Source: Solirubrobacter deserti (GTDB taxonomy: Bacteria; Actinomycetota; Thermoleophilia; Solirubrobacterales; Solirubrobacteraceae). From it: 64,000 bases of DNA. Under the pieces are notes generated by a model. The model saw nothing but the letters and a program-made list of their open reading frames with translations. It was not told the DNA's origin and did not search any database. This document shows positions 61,426 through 64,000 of the stretch, piece by piece. Location of the stretch: NCBI RefSeq assembly GCF_003344625.1, contig NZ_QPKJ02000004.1:124001-188000 (forward strand). Reading direction: 5' to 3'. The first letter of the stretch is position 1, and each line of letters begins with the position of its first letter. A program made the translations under genes and the position numbers.

Positions 61426-62025
61426 ATGCACCTGCTCCACATCGACTCGTCCATCCAGGGCGAGCAGTCGGTCAGCCGCGCCCTGAGTGCTCGCGCCGCA
61501 CAGCGCTGGCGCGCCGCACATCCCGAAGGGACGGTCACGTACCGCGACTTGGCCGAGACCCCGCCGCCCCACCGGCTGAGCTTCGCCGTCACCGACCTTT
61601 GCCACGAGCTGCTGGACGAGATCAAGGCCGCCGACACGATCGTGTTCGGCCTGCCGCTGTACAACTTCGGCGCGCCTAGCCACGTCAAGGCCTGGGTCGA
61701 TCACCTGATCGTTCCGGGCATCGCGTTCGACGCCGACACGCGCGAGCCGTTCCTCACGGGCAAGGACTTCGTCGTCACCGCCTCCCGCGGCGGCGGCTAC
61801 GGCAAGGGCACGCCGCGCGAAGGCTGGGACCACGCGGAGGCGTGGCTGCCGCACGGCATCGGGCTGACCGGGCTCGAGCCGCGCTTCATCACCGCCGAGC
61901 TGACGCTCGCCCACAGCACGCCGGCGATGGCCGAGCTGATCCCGCTCGCCCACCAGAGCCGCGCCGAGGCCGAAGCCGCGATCGACGCCCTGTGGACGGC
62001 ACGGGCGGTGGCGCAAGCCGCCTGA
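61426..62025 (+). CDS. azoR: FMN-dependent NADH:quinone/azo reductase
   Basis: A 199-residue flavodoxin-like reductase of the AzoR family. It has LLHIDSSIQGEQSVSRALSARAAQRW (phosphate-binding start), TIVFGLPLYNFGAPSHVKAWVDHLIVPGIAFD and VVTASRGGGYGKGTPREGWDH near the FMN/substrate site. It reduces azo dyes and quinones with NADH by two electrons. The divergent MarR and their shared operator suggest induction by quinone-type stress. It ends 58 bases before a sigma factor gene. Confidence 0.91.
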   Translation: MHLLHIDSSIQGEQSVSRALSARAAQRWRAAHPEGTVTYRDLAETPPPHRLSFAVTDLCHELLDEIKAADTIVFGLPLYNFGAPSHVKAWVDHLIVPGIAFDADTREPFLTGKDFVVTASRGGGYGKGTPREGWDHAEAWLPHGIGLTGLEPRFITAELTLAHSTPAMAELIPLAHQSRAEAEAAIDALWTARAVAQAA

Positions 62026-62083
62026 CCGGCCGCGACCGACGCCGCTCGTGCGGCGGAGTCCGCCCGCCGTACCATCGACAGCC

Positions 62084-62947
62084 GTGGTCTCCGCCGCCGA
62101 CATCGACGTGTTCGAGGCGGCGAGGCCGCGGCTGTTCGGCATCGCGTACCGGATGCTCGGCAGCCGGCAGGAGGCCCAGGAGCTCGTGCAGGAGGCGTGG
62201 CTGCGCTGGCAGGGCACGGACCGCAGCGCCGTGCGCGAGCCGGCGGCGTTTCTGGCCACGACGGTCACGCGGCTGGCGATCAACGAGGCGCAGTCGGCGC
62301 GGGCGCGGCGCGAGACGTACATCGGGCCGTGGCTGCCCGAGCCCGTGGACACGAGCGCCGATCCTGCGCTGGGCGCGCTCAACGGCGAGGCGCTCGAGGT
62401 CGGCGTGCTGATGCTGCTGGAGAAGCTGTCGCCGGCCGAGCGGGCGAGCTACGTGCTGCACGAGGCCTTCGACTACTCCTACCGGGAGATCGCGGACACG
62501 TTGCAACTGACCGAGGCGAACGCGCGCCAGCTCGCCGCGCGGGCGCGCAAGAAGCTCGCGGGCGGGCGCCGGGCCAAGGCGGACGCGGCCACGCACCGGC
62601 GGCTGCTGAACGCGATCGTCGCCGCCGCGCAGGCCGGCGACGTCGCCGCGCTCGAGCGGCTGCTGGCCGAGGACGTCGTCACGTACGCCGACGGCGGCGG
62701 GCTCGTCAACGCGGCGCGCAAGCCGATCATGGGCCGCGAACGCGTCGCGAAGGCGCTCGTCGGGCTGGCGGGCAAGTTCTGGGTCGGCGCGAGCTTCGAC
62801 GGGCTCGACGCGAACGGCCGGCCCGCGCTGTACGTCCACCGCGACGGCGAGCCGATCGTGGTGGCGTCGATCAACCCGTCGGAGGACGGCGGCGTGGCCC
62901 AGATCTTCTTCCAGGCGAACCCGGAGAAACTCCCTGTCACGCGCTGA
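62084..62947 (+). CDS. SigJ-type ECF sigma factor with C-terminal SnoaL-like domain
   Basis: A 287-residue sigma factor of the ECF41/SigJ type. Region 2 is FEAARPRLFGIAYRMLGSRQEAQELVQEAWLRW (residues 8-40), region 4 has LSPAERASYVLHEAFDYSYREIADTLQLTEANARQLAARARKKL (about 115-160), and a SnoaL-like NTF2-fold tail starts near 175 (FWVGASFDGLDANGRPALYVHRDGEP). In this group the tail replaces an anti-sigma factor and modulates activity. The GTG at 62084 was chosen. Such sigmas usually transcribe an oxidoreductase gene next to them, here the NmrA-like gene. Confidence 0.92.
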   Translation: MVSAADIDVFEAARPRLFGIAYRMLGSRQEAQELVQEAWLRWQGTDRSAVREPAAFLATTVTRLAINEAQSARARRETYIGPWLPEPVDTSADPALGALNGEALEVGVLMLLEKLSPAERASYVLHEAFDYSYREIADTLQLTEANARQLAARARKKLAGGRRAKADAATHRRLLNAIVAAAQAGDVAALERLLAEDVVTYADGGGLVNAARKPIMGRERVAKALVGLAGKFWVGASFDGLDANGRPALYVHRDGEPIVVASINPSEDGGVAQIFFQANPEKLPVTR

Positions 62948-62970
62948 CCGGGTCCCCGGTCTGAGCTGAC

Positions 62971-63711
62971 ATGAAGATCGTGATCATCGGTGGTACGGGG
63001 CAGATCGGCTCCAAGGTCGTCGCCCGCCTGAGCGAGCAGGGCCACGAGGCCGTCGCGGCGTCGCCGCGGACCGGCGTGAACACCCTCACCGGCGAGGGAT
63101 TGCGCGAGGTGCTGGTCGGCGCGGACGTCGTCGTCGACGTCACCAACGCGCCCGACTGGGAGGACCAGGCGTCCCTGGACTTCTTCACCACCTCGACGCG
63201 CAACCAGCTCGCGGCGGAGGTCGAGCTGGGCGTCAAGCATCACGTCGCGCTTTCGGTCGTCGGCTCGCGCGAGATGCCCGGCAGCGGCTACATGCGGGCG
63301 AAGGTCGCCCAGGAGGACTTGATCGTCGCGAGCGGGGTCCGGTACTCGATCCTGCACGCGACCCAGTTCTTCGAGTTCGTGCCGTGGATCGCCGACGCGT
63401 CCAAGGGCGAGGACGGCAAGGTGCACGTCAGCCCCGCGCACTTCCAGCCGATCGCGGCCGACGACGTGGCGGACTTCGTCACGCGCGTCGCGGTGGGCGA
63501 GCCGGTCGGGGCGGTCGAGATCGCCGGGCCGGACAGGCTCGGCCTCGACGAGGCCGTGCGGATGGCGGTGCCGGACGCCGACGTGGTGTCCGACCCGGCC
63601 GTCGGCTACTTCGGCGCGGACGTCGACGACACGACGCTCACCGCGGGCGAGAACGCGTGGCTCGGCGAGCAGCGCTTCGCCGATTGGGTGGGTGTAGCGT
63701 TGCGCGGGTGA
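62971..63711 (+). CDS. NmrA-like/SDR NAD(P)-binding protein, partner of SigJ-type sigma
   Basis: A 246-residue Rossmann protein with MKIVIIGGTGQIGSKVVARLSEQGHEA (GGTGxxG at residues 7-13) and later ARDFFT-like positions replaced by VTNAPDWEDQASLDFFTTSTRNQL. It resembles NmrA/atypical SDR proteins that sense or reduce NAD(P) and quinones. It lies 23 bases after the SigJ-type gene, a pairing seen often in actinobacteria. Its stop overlaps the next start in GTGA. Confidence 0.88.
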   Translation: MKIVIIGGTGQIGSKVVARLSEQGHEAVAASPRTGVNTLTGEGLREVLVGADVVVDVTNAPDWEDQASLDFFTTSTRNQLAAEVELGVKHHVALSVVGSREMPGSGYMRAKVAQEDLIVASGVRYSILHATQFFEFVPWIADASKGEDGKVHVSPAHFQPIAADDVADFVTRVAVGEPVGAVEIAGPDRLGLDEAVRMAVPDADVVSDPAVGYFGADVDDTTLTAGENAWLGEQRFADWVGVALRG

Positions 63712-64000
63712 GGAGAGCGGCGGCGCTCGCGGCCTTGATCGTGTGCGTGTGCGTCGCGCCGGCGAACGGCGCGACGGACCGTTACGCGTACGCGGGCGGG
63801 TGCTACGCCGTCGCCGGGCTCGCGGGCGCCGAGCAGGTGCGCATGCAGGCCACCGCGCTCGGTCGCTACCTGCTCTACCGGCCGGACGGCACCTACGTCA
63901 CGCCGTCCGGCATCAGCGCCGCACCCGCCGACTGGGAGCTGACCGACGAGCTGGCGGCGCGCATAGCGCCCGCAACCGGCTGCGCGGACTTCCCCGAGGC
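63708..64000 (+). CDS. Exported protein, cut by the window edge
   Basis: Ninety-seven residues are visible. A signal peptide (RRAAALAALIVCVCVAPANG) is followed by YAYAGGCYAVAGLAGAEQVRMQATALGRYLLYRPDGTYV. The frame runs off the right edge with no stop. The GTG overlaps the NmrA-like stop (GTGA). I cannot assign a family from this part. Confidence 0.6.
   Translation, partial: MRRAAALAALIVCVCVAPANGATDRYAYAGGCYAVAGLAGAEQVRMQATALGRYLLYRPDGTYVTPSGISAAPADWELTDELAARIAPATGCADFPE

Noticed and set aside
1..64000. tRNA, rRNA, CRISPR arrays, insertion sequences, prophage or integrase genes
   Set aside because: I looked for cloverleaf-like ends, regularly spaced repeats, transposase motifs and phage structural genes and saw none; gene packing is uniform.

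Overview
The window comes from a very GC-rich chromosome whose genes abut or overlap by 1-8 bases and often begin with GTG or TTG. Sec-exported repeat and beta-propeller proteins, many small sigma factors, LuxR and SARP/BTAD regulators and a guanidine-III riboswitch together suggest an actinobacterium. Solirubrobacterales (Thermoleophilia) is my best guess; that placement is inference. I see no rRNA, tRNA, CRISPR array, transposase or phage gene, and no gene-free stretch longer than about 170 bases.

Layout. 1-4.3 kb: a sugar-oxidation locus (TIM-barrel sugar isomerase/epimerase, LacI regulator, GMC flavin dehydrogenase with its gluconate-dehydrogenase subunit-3-like partner, Dabb protein). 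4.4-7.3 kb: a small membrane protein, a DUF4241 protein, an exported RTX-repeat protein and an exported AOC-barrel-like protein. 7.3-13.3 kb: regulation, with a frameshifted MalT-like LuxR ATPase, a methyltransferase, and a four-gene chain (sigma factor, GNAT, two LuxR proteins with degenerate receivers). 13.5-23.1 kb: an FAD monooxygenase coupled to an exported M28 peptidase, then a 2,115-residue exported ThuA/beta-propeller/PKD/carbohydrate-binding mosaic. 23.3-28 kb: an unknown protein, a fused kinase/PLP phospho-lyase, a guanidinium exporter under a guanidine-III riboswitch, a VOC protein and an SDR. 28-33 kb: a two-component system with a TlpA-like thioredoxin, an ECF sigma factor, YceI and a second RTX protein. 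33-42.7 kb: an amine/amino-acid catabolic locus (two LysR regulators, substrate-binding lipoprotein, class III aminotransferase, MmsA, FAD amine oxidase-like enzyme, DapA-family enzyme, aminobutyraldehyde-type dehydrogenase). 42.7-49.5 kb: a PPOX protein, then an operon of TetR, two paralogous unknown proteins and an aldehyde dehydrogenase, divergent from an MMPL transporter, then DedA. 49.6-60.8 kb: a HEAT-SUFU protein, a ScyD/ScyE-like propeller, a SARP/BTAD regulator, an alpha/beta hydrolase, a giant exported alpha-L-rhamnosidase and a convergent beta-helix/PKD protein. 60.9-64 kb: a MarR/azoreductase pair, a SigJ-type sigma factor with its NmrA-like partner, and the start of an exported protein cut by the window edge.

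Taken together the genes describe a free-living heterotroph that degrades plant or microbial polysaccharides (rhamnosidase, ThuA/propeller mosaic, 3-keto-sugar type oxidation) and amines, and exports guanidinium and probably other toxic compounds.

Most unusual at sequence level: (1) a 169-base hairpin at 831-999 spanning the stop codons of two convergent genes, with about 69 pairs in which all 13 non-Watson-Crick pairs are G.U on the + strand, pointing to selection on a + strand RNA; (2) a guanidine-III riboswitch with a readable expression platform before the guanidinium exporter; (3) an 11-bp GAGA-loop hairpin holding the ribosome binding site and ending at the base before an ATG; (4) the sigma/GNAT/pseudo-receiver chain; (5) the TetR/paralogue-pair/aldehyde dehydrogenase operon facing a possibly leaderless MMPL transporter.
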